A stretch of 63,902 nt of DNA from Microbacteriaceae bacterium (lineage in GTDB: Bacteria > Actinomycetota > Actinomycetes > Actinomycetales > Microbacteriaceae): positions 1 through 63,902 of the forward strand of contig RDDZ01000107.1 in the NCBI GenBank assembly GCA_003852775.1, written 5' to 3'. Positions 1 to 7,173 of the stretch are shown one piece after another. Below the pieces are notes generated by a model. That model had not been told where the DNA came from. It saw only the letters and a list, made by a program, of their open reading frames with translations, and ran no database searches. The first letter of the stretch is position 1. Each line of letters starts with the position of its first letter. The translations under genes were made by a program, and so were the position numbers.

Positions 1-60
1 TCCGCGATCGGAGCCCCGCCCATCAGCAGGCTCAACAACCTGCCCGGACATCACAGCTAG
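1..60 (+). pseudogene. possible C-terminal end of an IS481-type transposase
   Basis: Reading frame 1 is open from the first base to a TAG at 58-60 and ends ISRLNNLPGHHS. This resembles the C-terminal tail of actinobacterial IS481-family (rve/DDE) transposases as I remember them. The start lies outside the window, so the gene may be complete or truncated upstream. The terminal-repeat-like sequence directly after the stop supports an insertion-sequence end. The family call rests on a short tail and is uncertain. Confidence 0.35.
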
Positions 61-112
61 TGCGGCAAATAGTGCGGCATACACCCCGATGCCGCACTAA
101 TCAGTGCGGCAT
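58..112. repeat. four copies of TAGTGCGGCA-like repeat, probable IS terminus
   Basis: TAGTGCGGCA occurs at 58-67 and 70-79, its inverse ATGCCGCACTA at 89-99, and CAGTGCGGCAT at 102-112. Copies 70-80 and 89-99 form a perfect 11-bp inverted repeat with an 8-nt loop. Position just after a transposase-like tail suggests the terminal repeat of an insertion sequence, or two ends brought together. A transcription terminator is the alternative, but there is no T-tract. Confidence 0.5.
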
Positions 113-196
113 CGCGCAATCCGACGCGGCATCGCTAGCCTCGGTAGAGGCCGCCAAATGGATGGGAAGAACCGCGCCCCAACGCATAGGCGGACC

Positions 197-1522
197 ATGC
201 ACCGGACCCCTTCGCGCATCGGCCTCGTCGGCGACGTGCACGGCTCCCTGCCCATCGCGCGCATCGCCATCGAGCGGCTTGCGGAGCAGGGTGTGCGCGA
301 CATCCACTTCCTCGGCGACTGGGGGTTCCTCTGGCGCTCGCTGCGCTCGCACTACGCGCCGGGTGCTGGCACACCCGGCGCGGACCGCTCCCCTCGCTCG
401 GACGGCGGCTCCTTCATCGAGCAACTCGGGCCGGGTGCGCAGCATGAGCTCGGTGCGCTCACCGAGGTGCTCGACCGGGCGGGCGCCATCGCGTGGGTCA
501 CGGGCGGCAACCACGAGAACTACGACGTCTGGGACGCCGTCCCGCGCGACACCGACGACATCGGCTGGGTGACCGAACGCATCGCGCTGCTCCCCCGCGG
601 CTGGCGCGCCGTCACGAAGGCCGGCACCGTGCTCGCGAGCCTCGGCGGCGCCAACAGCATCGACCGGTTCGAGCGCGCGCCCGGCCGGTCGTGGTGGCCG
701 CAGGAGTCCATCACCGACGCCGACCTCGCCGCCCTCGGCACCGAGCCGGTCGACGTCCTCATCGGCCACGACTGCCCGCGCACGACGACGCTGCTGCACC
801 GGCTCATCCCGAACGAGCACCATTGGAACCCGCGCGGGCTCGAGTACGCCCACGACGGGCACCGCGTGTTCCAGCGCGCCGTCGAGCAGGTCCGGCCCCA
901 CCTCACCATCGGCGGGCACTACCACCTGCACGTCGACACCACCGAGGAGTTCACCGACGCCGGCGGCGACCCGTTCACCTGCCGCTGCGTCACCCTGCAA
1001 GCCGACGGACACTGGCCGACCTACGCCCTCCTCGACCTCGACCCGGTGACCGCACGTCTGCCACGTGTTGCGATCGCCTCGCGCAGCCGTATGGCTGCCG
1101 CGAAGGCTACCGGACCGCGGGCGGGTGGAACGTGCCCCACATCAGCACAGCGCCCCAGACCGCGACGAGCGCCATCAACACGAGGCTGGAAATCGTCACC
1201 CACGTTCGCACACGATGGCCGGCAGGGGCGATGGCGTACAGGTAGCAGCCGGTCGTGGGAGCGGCACGTAGACGGCATCGAGGGTCGGGTCGGCGAGCAG
1301 ACCCGCACCGTCCGCAGCCCGCTCATCAGAACGCGTTCCTCCGTGCGATCTCACCGAGCCAGGAGAAGCTCGGCTTCGGGCGTCGCTCGAACGTCTCGCG
1401 GTCGACCGCCACGAGGCCGAAGGTCGGGGTCCAGCGGCCCCACTCGAAGTTGTCCAGCAGGCTCCAGTGGAGGTAGCCCCGCACGTCGACGCCGTCGGCC
1501 ATCGCAGCGGCGAGCTCGGTGA
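197..1522 (+). CDS. calcineurin-like metallophosphoesterase with derailed C-terminus
   Basis: The metal-binding motifs of the family appear in order: GDVHG near the N-terminus, GDWGF, GNHE, GHD and GHYHLH. This supports a dinuclear-metal phosphoesterase. I chose ATG 197, which begins MHRTPSRIGLVGDVHG; ATG 158 and 104 are in frame but add no family-like sequence. Recognisable sequence stops around 1060 after YALLDLDP. From there the frame runs on as Arg/Ser-rich noise over opposite-strand gene debris and into the GH1 gene, to a stop at 1522. The natural end was therefore probably lost at a rearrangement junction near 1060-1085. Substrate unknown; activity may be lost or unaffected. Confidence 0.6.
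   Translation: MHRTPSRIGLVGDVHGSLPIARIAIERLAEQGVRDIHFLGDWGFLWRSLRSHYAPGAGTPGADRSPRSDGGSFIEQLGPGAQHELGALTEVLDRAGAIAWVTGGNHENYDVWDAVPRDTDDIGWVTERIALLPRGWRAVTKAGTVLASLGGANSIDRFERAPGRSWWPQESITDADLAALGTEPVDVLIGHDCPRTTTLLHRLIPNEHHWNPRGLEYAHDGHRVFQRAVEQVRPHLTIGGHYHLHVDTTEEFTDAGGDPFTCRCVTLQADGHWPTYALLDLDPVTARLPRVAIASRSRMAAAKATGPRAGGTCPTSAQRPRPRRAPSTRGWKSSPTFAHDGRQGRWRTGSSRSWERHVDGIEGRVGEQTRTVRSPLIRTRSSVRSHRARRSSASGVARTSRGRPPRGRRSGSSGPTRSCPAGSSGGSPARRRRRPSQRRAR
1107..1258 (-). pseudogene. C-terminal fragment of a membrane protein
   Basis: On the minus strand one frame reads GCYLYAIAPAGHRVRTWV followed by a hydrophobic stretch (SSLVLMALVAVWGAVLMW) and a TAG at 1107-1109. It looks like the last about 50 residues of a protein ending in one transmembrane helix. 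No start codon or upstream part is present; its upstream edge meets the oxidoreductase fragment near 1258 in another frame. I cannot name the family. Chance hydrophobicity is possible, so this is tentative. Confidence 0.35.
1256..1328 (-). pseudogene. fragment of a Gfo/Idh/MocA-family oxidoreductase
   Basis: The minus strand directly after the GH1 stop encodes LLADPTLDAVYVPLP, the hallmark segment of Gfo/Idh/MocA NAD(P)-dependent sugar oxidoreductases (usual form LL.D..DAVY.PLP). Only about 24 residues remain, with no start and with unrelated sequence after the PLP. It is a deletion remnant. Sugar oxidoreductases of this family commonly sit in glycoside-use operons, so the ancestral operon may have continued here. 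Confidence 0.6.
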
Positions 1523-2492
1523 GCGCGCCCTGTGTGTAGGCGATGCGCCGTTCGTCGTCGGCGGTCGCGATGCCGTTCTCGGTGACGATGATCGGCGTGT
1601 CGGGCAGCACCTCGTGCGTGTGGCGGATCGCGATGCCGAGCGCGTCGGGGCGGTACGCCCAGCCCATGAGGGTGTTGTCGTCGTGCTCCGGATGCGGGAC
1701 GATCCCATCCGCGTCGACCGGCTGGCTCGTGTACGACTGCACACCGACGAAGTCGTCACCGCGCGACGCCTCGAGGTACTCGTCTTCGATGAGGTACTGC
1801 ACCTCGGCGTGCTTCGCCTCGTTCCCAGACGTCGGCGTGAGCGCCTGGTTCGCAACCGTCCAGCCGACCTTCGCACCGGTCCTCTCGCGCGCGAGCGGCG
1901 CCGCCGCGAGGTGGGCGTCGATGAGGGCGTGCCCGATCTCCTGATCGGGCAGCGCGTGCATCGGGTAGGGCTTGCCTTGCGCGACCTGACGCTGGCCGCC
2001 GTGAGTGATGGCGAGCACGTTGGGTTCGTTGATCGTGACGATCCACTCGACGTCGTGAAGGATCGTGCACGCCTGTTCGACGAACCGCACGAAGTCGTCG
2101 GTCGCCGTGGGCGACAGCCACGCACCGCGCTCCCCGAACCAGTGCGGATGCGTGAAGTGGTGGATGGTGACGACCGGGGTGAGTCCGAGGCGCTGCGCCG
2201 TCTCGATCATCCGGCGGTAGTGGTCCAGTTCGGCGCGCGAGAACTTCCCCGGGAGCGGTTCGATACGCGACCACTCGAGGCTGAAGCGGTAGGCGTTGTA
2301 GCCGGCGTCGGCGAGGAGCTGCATGTCCTCCTCGTAGCGGTGGTAGCTGTCGCATGCGTCGCCGCTGAACTCGACGCCGTAGTCGGCGGCGAGCTGCTCG
2401 AGCTGCCACCAATCGTTGTTGAGGTTGTTGCCCTCCACCTGGTGGGCGGCGGTCGCGGCGCCCCAGAGGAAGCCGTCGGGGAAGTTCGGCAT
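1326..2492 (-). CDS. GH1 beta-glucosidase/beta-glycosidase
   Basis: The 388-residue protein has a full glycoside hydrolase family 1 barrel: FLWGAATAAHQVEG at the start, acid/base Glu156 in TINEPN, nucleophile Glu305 in VTENG and a normal WLGEIARR end. ATG 2492 (MPNFPDG) lies 9 nt after an AAGGA motif; ATG 2501 forms an ATGA overlap with the GH3 stop but has that motif almost touching it. No signal peptide is visible, so it acts in the cytoplasm, retaining mechanism, on beta-linked glucose or similar. It is slightly short for GH1 (usually 440-480). It is the last gene of the six-gene operon. Confidence 0.9.
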   Translation of the reverse strand: MPNFPDGFLWGAATAAHQVEGNNLNNDWWQLEQLAADYGVEFSGDACDSYHRYEEDMQLLADAGYNAYRFSLEWSRIEPLPGKFSRAELDHYRRMIETAQRLGLTPVVTIHHFTHPHWFGERGAWLSPTATDDFVRFVEQACTILHDVEWIVTINEPNVLAITHGGQRQVAQGKPYPMHALPDQEIGHALIDAHLAAAPLARERTGAKVGWTVANQALTPTSGNEAKHAEVQYLIEDEYLEASRGDDFVGVQSYTSQPVDADGIVPHPEHDDNTLMGWAYRPDALGIAIRHTHEVLPDTPIIVTENGIATADDERRIAYTQGALTELAAAMADGVDVRGYLHWSLLDNFEWGRWTPTFGLVAVDRETFERRPKPSFSWLGEIARRNAF

Positions 2493-2497
2493 GGTTG

Positions 2498-4744
2498 TCA
2501 TTCCTTCTCGTCGTTGGGTCGGGAGCCGCGCCGCGTCGGCGCCATGAGTTCCTCGAGCGCTGCGGCGGGGATGTCGAGGCCGGAGATCCGGACGAACTGG
2601 GTCATGGTCATGGAGCGCACCATCGCCATCTGCTCCTCCGGCACCTGGACGGCGGAGAACCCGATGAGGTCGGCCGTCCGGCCGCCGACGATCGGATGGT
2701 CGAGCCATGCGGCCATCGTCGAATCGAGGGTCAGCTCCGTCGCGAGGCGGTCGCCGTCCAGTTCGATCACCGCCGTCGATGTGATCGTGTGCGCATCCGG
2801 ACCGACCTCGAGGCGGTACTCGCCGTTGGCGACGACCCAGTCGCGCGCCTCGACGTCCCAGTAGGCGAAGCTGCGTCGATCGAGTGCGAACGCAAGCTCC
2901 GTCGACTCGCCGGGTTCGAGATGCACCTTCTCGAACGCCCGCAGCTCTCGCACGGGTCGTCGAACGGGGCCCGCGTCGGTGCCGACATAGAGCTGCACGA
3001 GGTGCTTCCCCGCCACCGTGCCGGTGTTCGTCGCGGTGACGCGGACGCGCACCGAATCGGGTCCGGTGACGTCGACGCCCGCGATCTCCCCCTCGAACGT
3101 CGTGTAGGAGAGTCCGTGCCCGAAGGGGTATCGGACGGGCGTGCCGGCGGTCGCGAAGAAGCGGTAGCCGACGAGCACGCCTTCGCCGTAACGGACGTGG
3201 CCGTGTTCGCCTGGGAAGTTGAGCCAGGACGGGTGGTCTTCGATGCGGAGCGGAATGCTCTCGGCGAGGTGCCCGGAGGGGTTCACACGTCCGTAGACGA
3301 TCTCGGCGATCGCCCGCCCGCCGCCTTGCCCCAACACGAAGCCCTCGAGGATCGCGTCGACGGCGTCGTGCCAGCCTTCGAGGGAGACGACGCCCCCGTT
3401 GGAGAGCACGACCACGGTGCGCGGCGCCGCCGCCGCGACCGCCCGAATGAGAGCGACCTGATCGGCAGGCAGATCGAGATCCGCCCGGTCGAAGCCCTCC
3501 GACTCGCGCTCCTCGGGCAGCCCTGCGAACACGATCGCGACCTCGGCCTCCCGGGCCACGACCACCGCCTCATCGAGGAGTGCCGCGTCGGGCTCGCCGT
3601 CGAGGCGATACCCGGGTGCGAACTCGACGCGTCCCCCGTCCTCCTCCGCGAGCGCCCGGAGCTCGTCCACGGGGATGTCGATGCGCGTGGGTGCGACCTT
3701 CGCGCTGCCGCCACCCTGGAATCGCGGCGTCTCCGCGAGGGCGCCGATCACGGCAACAGATCGCTCGGGGGCGAGCGGAAGCACGTCGCCCTCGTTCCGC
3801 AGGAGCACGACGCACTCGGCCGCGATGCGGCGTGCGAGGTCGTGGTGCGCGTCGAGGTCGACGGTCGCCTCGCGTCGCTCGATCCGGGAGGCGAGGGTGC
3901 GAAGGCGCTCGATGCTGCGATCGAGTTCGGCCTCATCGAGCACGCCCTCGGCGACGGCGGTGACGAGCTCGTCCGTCTGGGCCTCCCGCGACGGCATCTC
4001 GAGGTCGAGCCCGGCGCGGAGCGCGGCGACGCGATCGTTCACCGAACTCCAATCGGAGAGGACGACTCCGTCGAAGCCCCAGTCGTCACGCAGCACCGCG
4101 GTGAGCAGCCACCTGCTCGCCCAGGCGTAGACGCCGTTGATCCGGTTGTACGACGACATCACGGTCGCCGGTTTCGCCTCCCGGACGACACGCTCGAACG
4201 CCGGCAGGTAGATCTCCCGGAGCGTGCGCTCGTCGACGTCGGCGCTCACCGTTTGCCGGTTCGTCTCCTGATTGTTCGCCGCGAAGTGCTTGACGGAGGC
4301 ACCGGGCCCCGCGGCCTGGAGGGCGCGCACGTAGGCCGCGCCGAGGACGCCGGACACGAGCGGGTCCTCGGAGTAGTACTCGAAGTTGCGCCCGCACAAC
4401 GGCGTGCGCTTGATGTTGATGCCCGGCCCGAGGACGAGGTCGACGCCGCTCGCGGCGGCTTCGCGGCCGATCGCAGCGCCGAGTTCCGCCGCGAGGGCGG
4501 GGTTCCAACTCGACCCGATCGCAACGCCGGGCGGGAAGCACGTCGCCGGGTCGCTGTCGAACATCGCGAGGTGGTCGTGGCCACCGGACTGGTGCCGCAG
4601 GCCGTGGGGGCCGTCGGCGAGGCGGAGGGAGCGCACGCCCGCGGATTCGGAGGCCTCGGTCTCCCAGAAATTGCGGCCGGCGAGAAGTCGGGCCTTCTCC
4701 GCGAGCGGGAGTTCTGCCGTCGGCTTCGGAGTCACGTCGGTCAT
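2498..4744 (-). CDS. GH3 beta-glucosidase
   Basis: The 748-residue protein shows the GH3 layout: an N-terminal barrel with KHFAANNQE (Lys152-His153) and the nucleophile Asp231 in VLSDW, then the alpha/beta sandwich and a C-terminal fibronectin-III-like domain (VQLYVG, ATNTGTVAGKH). ATG 4744 follows an AAAGGA ribosome site by 7 nt and overlaps the GH2 stop by four bases (ATGA), indicating translational coupling. There is no secretion signal. It probably removes terminal beta-glucose; beta-xylose or beta-galactose cannot be excluded from sequence alone. Confidence 0.92.
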   Translation of the reverse strand: MTDVTPKPTAELPLAEKARLLAGRNFWETEASESAGVRSLRLADGPHGLRHQSGGHDHLAMFDSDPATCFPPGVAIGSSWNPALAAELGAAIGREAAASGVDLVLGPGINIKRTPLCGRNFEYYSEDPLVSGVLGAAYVRALQAAGPGASVKHFAANNQETNRQTVSADVDERTLREIYLPAFERVVREAKPATVMSSYNRINGVYAWASRWLLTAVLRDDWGFDGVVLSDWSSVNDRVAALRAGLDLEMPSREAQTDELVTAVAEGVLDEAELDRSIERLRTLASRIERREATVDLDAHHDLARRIAAECVVLLRNEGDVLPLAPERSVAVIGALAETPRFQGGGSAKVAPTRIDIPVDELRALAEEDGGRVEFAPGYRLDGEPDAALLDEAVVVAREAEVAIVFAGLPEERESEGFDRADLDLPADQVALIRAVAAAAPRTVVVLSNGGVVSLEGWHDAVDAILEGFVLGQGGGRAIAEIVYGRVNPSGHLAESIPLRIEDHPSWLNFPGEHGHVRYGEGVLVGYRFFATAGTPVRYPFGHGLSYTTFEGEIAGVDVTGPDSVRVRVTATNTGTVAGKHLVQLYVGTDAGPVRRPVRELRAFEKVHLEPGESTELAFALDRRSFAYWDVEARDWVVANGEYRLEVGPDAHTITSTAVIELDGDRLATELTLDSTMAAWLDHPIVGGRTADLIGFSAVQVPEEQMAMVRSMTMTQFVRISGLDIPAAALEELMAPTRRGSRPNDEKE

Positions 4745-7173
4745 GGGCGGGTCCTTTCGGCGGTCACGGTGTCGGTCATCACGGCGCGGAGCTCGCACGT
4801 CGCAGCGCCGTGCGCCCGGGACGTCGCTCGGATTCGGATCGTCCCGGGTTCGCCCGTCGAGCGGACGATGGCGAGCGCGTGGCCCCGATAGGTGGAGTGG
4901 ACCGCGTCGAGGAACGACTCCTTGGTCGCGGGCGCCGCGCTGCCGAAACCGACGAGCTCGCCCGGTCCGTCGACCTCGACGGCGACCTCGTCGTCGGCGA
5001 GCATCTCGCGGACGCCGGCGGCATCCACGATGTCGATCGCGACGAACGCGAGGTCGGCCCCGTCGGCGGCGATCTCGGCAGCCTCCGGAGAGGCGGCGAG
5101 GCGCAGGTCCGCCGCGGCGGAGCGGAGGGTGGTGCGCGAGACCGCACGTCCGCCCCGGTAACCGATCGCGACGAGTTCGCCGGGTTCGTAGGCCGTCCGA
5201 TACCGGGCGACGAATCCGCGGCGGGCTCCCGCGCGCTTGCGGCCGAGCGAACGTCCGTTGAGCAGGAGCTCCACCTCGTCCTCGATCGCGTACACCTCGA
5301 TCTCGGCGCGCCGGCCCTCGCACCCGCGCCACGACCAGCTCTCGACGCCATCCGTCGTCCGCCATGCCGAGCGCACGTACGGGATGCCCGAACGGTCGAG
5401 CGGTCGCACGCCGATCGCCGGGGCGTCGAGTTCACCCCAGGCGGCCTGGGCGAACCGGAGGGTGATGTCGGGCTTCCCCGTGAGGTCGTGCATCCCGGGT
5501 CCGGCGATGAGATACGGATACGGCTTCGACAAGCCGGCCTTCCGGCCGGGCACCCAGACGGCGACCCCGGCCTCGCCAAGGTACTCCCAGCCGGTCCAGA
5601 CGAAGTCGCCGATGACGGCAGGGTGCTCCTCGACGAGCTTCCACGCGCGCGCGACGTCGCCGGGCAGCGTCTCGGTGCCGAGGATGATCCGCTCGGGGTG
5701 GCGGCGGAGGTCGCCACGGTATCGCCCGACGCCGTAGTTGTAGCCGGCGACGTCCACGGTCGCGAAGGCGTCCCGGGAGGCCGTGTCCGCGCGCGGGAGC
5801 CGGGAGACGACGTGCATCATCGTGCCGATGTGGTTGACCATCGCGTTGGCCTCGGTGCTGCCGGCGAGCGACGGCTCTTCGCCGGCTCCCCGCCCCGGCT
5901 CCCCGGACTTGTAGGGCGAGGCGCCGAAGGAGACGAGCGTGTTGACGAAGAGGTTGACCGCGAGCGTCACCGGCCGCTCCGGATCGGAGCGGCGGAAGTG
6001 CTCGGCGATCTCGGCGGACAGCTCGACGCCCGCCTCGGTCGCGGTCTCCGGGATCTCGTTGCCGATCGAGTGCATCACGACACACGCGCGGTTGCGGTTC
6101 TTCCTGAGGAGCGCGTCGGCGTCGGCGCGCCACGTGTCGCGGAAGCGCGCCGAACGGTCGTAGGCCGTCTTGCGGACGAACCAGGTGTCCTCCAGCTCGT
6201 CGAGCACGTACATCCCGAGCTCGTCGCACGCGTCGAGGAGCGCGCGCGAAATCGGATTGTGGGCGCTGCGCACCGCATTGAACCCGGCGGCCTTGAGCGT
6301 GCGGATGCGTCGGAACTCCGCCGCGCGATGGGTCGCGGCACCGAGGATGCCGTTGTCGTGGTGGAGGCACGCGCCGCGGAGGTTCGTCTCCACGCCGTTG
6401 ATGCGCAGGCCGTCGCGGCTCACGGCGACCTCTCGCAGCCCGACCCGTTCCCGCCAGTGGTCGAGCGTGACGTCGCCGCGCGTCGCGACGACCTCGAGGT
6501 CGTGGAGGTGCGGGTGATCGGCCGACCACAGCCGAGGCTCCTCCAGCAGGAGCTCGATCAAGCCGGACTGGTGGTCGGCGCTTCCCTGGGCGACGACCTC
6601 CCCTTCGTAGCGCAGGGTCGCGGTCACCGCGGCGCCCGCCGCGTCGCCGTCGAGTCGCGCATCGACGGCGACGATCGCGAGATGCGACCGCCGTCGCGTC
6701 CGAACCCGGACTCCGTCGGCGGCGAAATGCACCGGCGGGCGCAACACGACACTCACCGGACGGTAGAGCCCCGAGCCCGGATACCAACGCTCCCCCGGGT
6801 GCCGCGAATGGTCGACGTCCACGTGGATCTCGTTCGGAGCAGCCCAGCGCACGGCGTCACCCAGCGCGAGTTCCTGCTCGGCGTATCCGCTCCGGACCTC
6901 GCCGACGGGCACGCCGTTGAGGGTCACGACGGCATCGCCCTGGACGCCTTCGAATCGCAGCGTCGCCGTCCCACCGTCGTGGCTCGGCGCCCACCACGTG
7001 GTTCGGTACTCGTAGACGCCGCCCTCGAACCACGCGGTGTCCGCGCCTCCCGGGCTCTCAGGCCCGCGGCGTGCGGCGATCATCGCGTCGTGCGGCAGCC
7101 GGATGTCCTGCCAGGGCTCCGCGGCATCCGCGCGTCGAAACTGCCAGGCCACGAGCGTGATCGTGGTCGTCAC
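4741..7173 (-). CDS. GH2 beta-galactosidase/beta-glucuronidase-type hydrolase
   Basis: The 810-residue protein has the GH2 order: sugar-binding domain (WFEGGVYEYRTTW), Ig-like domain, then barrel with acid/base Glu373 in SIGNE and nucleophile Glu501 in ILGTET. FVWTGWEYLGE is typical of the family. C-terminal Ig-like domains follow from about residue 580. The GTG start at 7173 overlaps the rhamnosidase stop by GTGA and has GAGGAGA 5 nt upstream. No signal peptide. Substrate is likely a beta-galactoside, but GH2 also covers glucuronides and mannosides. Confidence 0.9.
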   Translation of the reverse strand: MTTTITLVAWQFRRADAAEPWQDIRLPHDAMIAARRGPESPGGADTAWFEGGVYEYRTTWWAPSHDGGTATLRFEGVQGDAVVTLNGVPVGEVRSGYAEQELALGDAVRWAAPNEIHVDVDHSRHPGERWYPGSGLYRPVSVVLRPPVHFAADGVRVRTRRRSHLAIVAVDARLDGDAAGAAVTATLRYEGEVVAQGSADHQSGLIELLLEEPRLWSADHPHLHDLEVVATRGDVTLDHWRERVGLREVAVSRDGLRINGVETNLRGACLHHDNGILGAATHRAAEFRRIRTLKAAGFNAVRSAHNPISRALLDACDELGMYVLDELEDTWFVRKTAYDRSARFRDTWRADADALLRKNRNRACVVMHSIGNEIPETATEAGVELSAEIAEHFRRSDPERPVTLAVNLFVNTLVSFGASPYKSGEPGRGAGEEPSLAGSTEANAMVNHIGTMMHVVSRLPRADTASRDAFATVDVAGYNYGVGRYRGDLRRHPERIILGTETLPGDVARAWKLVEEHPAVIGDFVWTGWEYLGEAGVAVWVPGRKAGLSKPYPYLIAGPGMHDLTGKPDITLRFAQAAWGELDAPAIGVRPLDRSGIPYVRSAWRTTDGVESWSWRGCEGRRAEIEVYAIEDEVELLLNGRSLGRKRAGARRGFVARYRTAYEPGELVAIGYRGGRAVSRTTLRSAAADLRLAASPEAAEIAADGADLAFVAIDIVDAAGVREMLADDEVAVEVDGPGELVGFGSAAPATKESFLDAVHSTYRGHALAIVRSTGEPGTIRIRATSRAHGAATCELRAVMTDTVTAERTRP

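Noticed and set aside
1065-1522. C-terminal extension of the metallophosphoesterase as a real domain
   Set aside because: It is Arg/Ser-rich, overlies two opposite-strand gene fragments and the GH1 3' end, and has no family-like sequence.
2495-4891. Plus-strand frame of about 800 codons over the GH3 gene
   Set aside because: Antisense shadow of GH3 with no recognisable motifs; the same holds for long plus frames over GH2, GH78, nadA and nadB.
4744-5365. N-terminal extension of the GH3 protein beyond ATG 4744
   Set aside because: The extension is an Arg-rich shadow of GH2; ATG 4744 has a good ribosome site and a four-base overlap.
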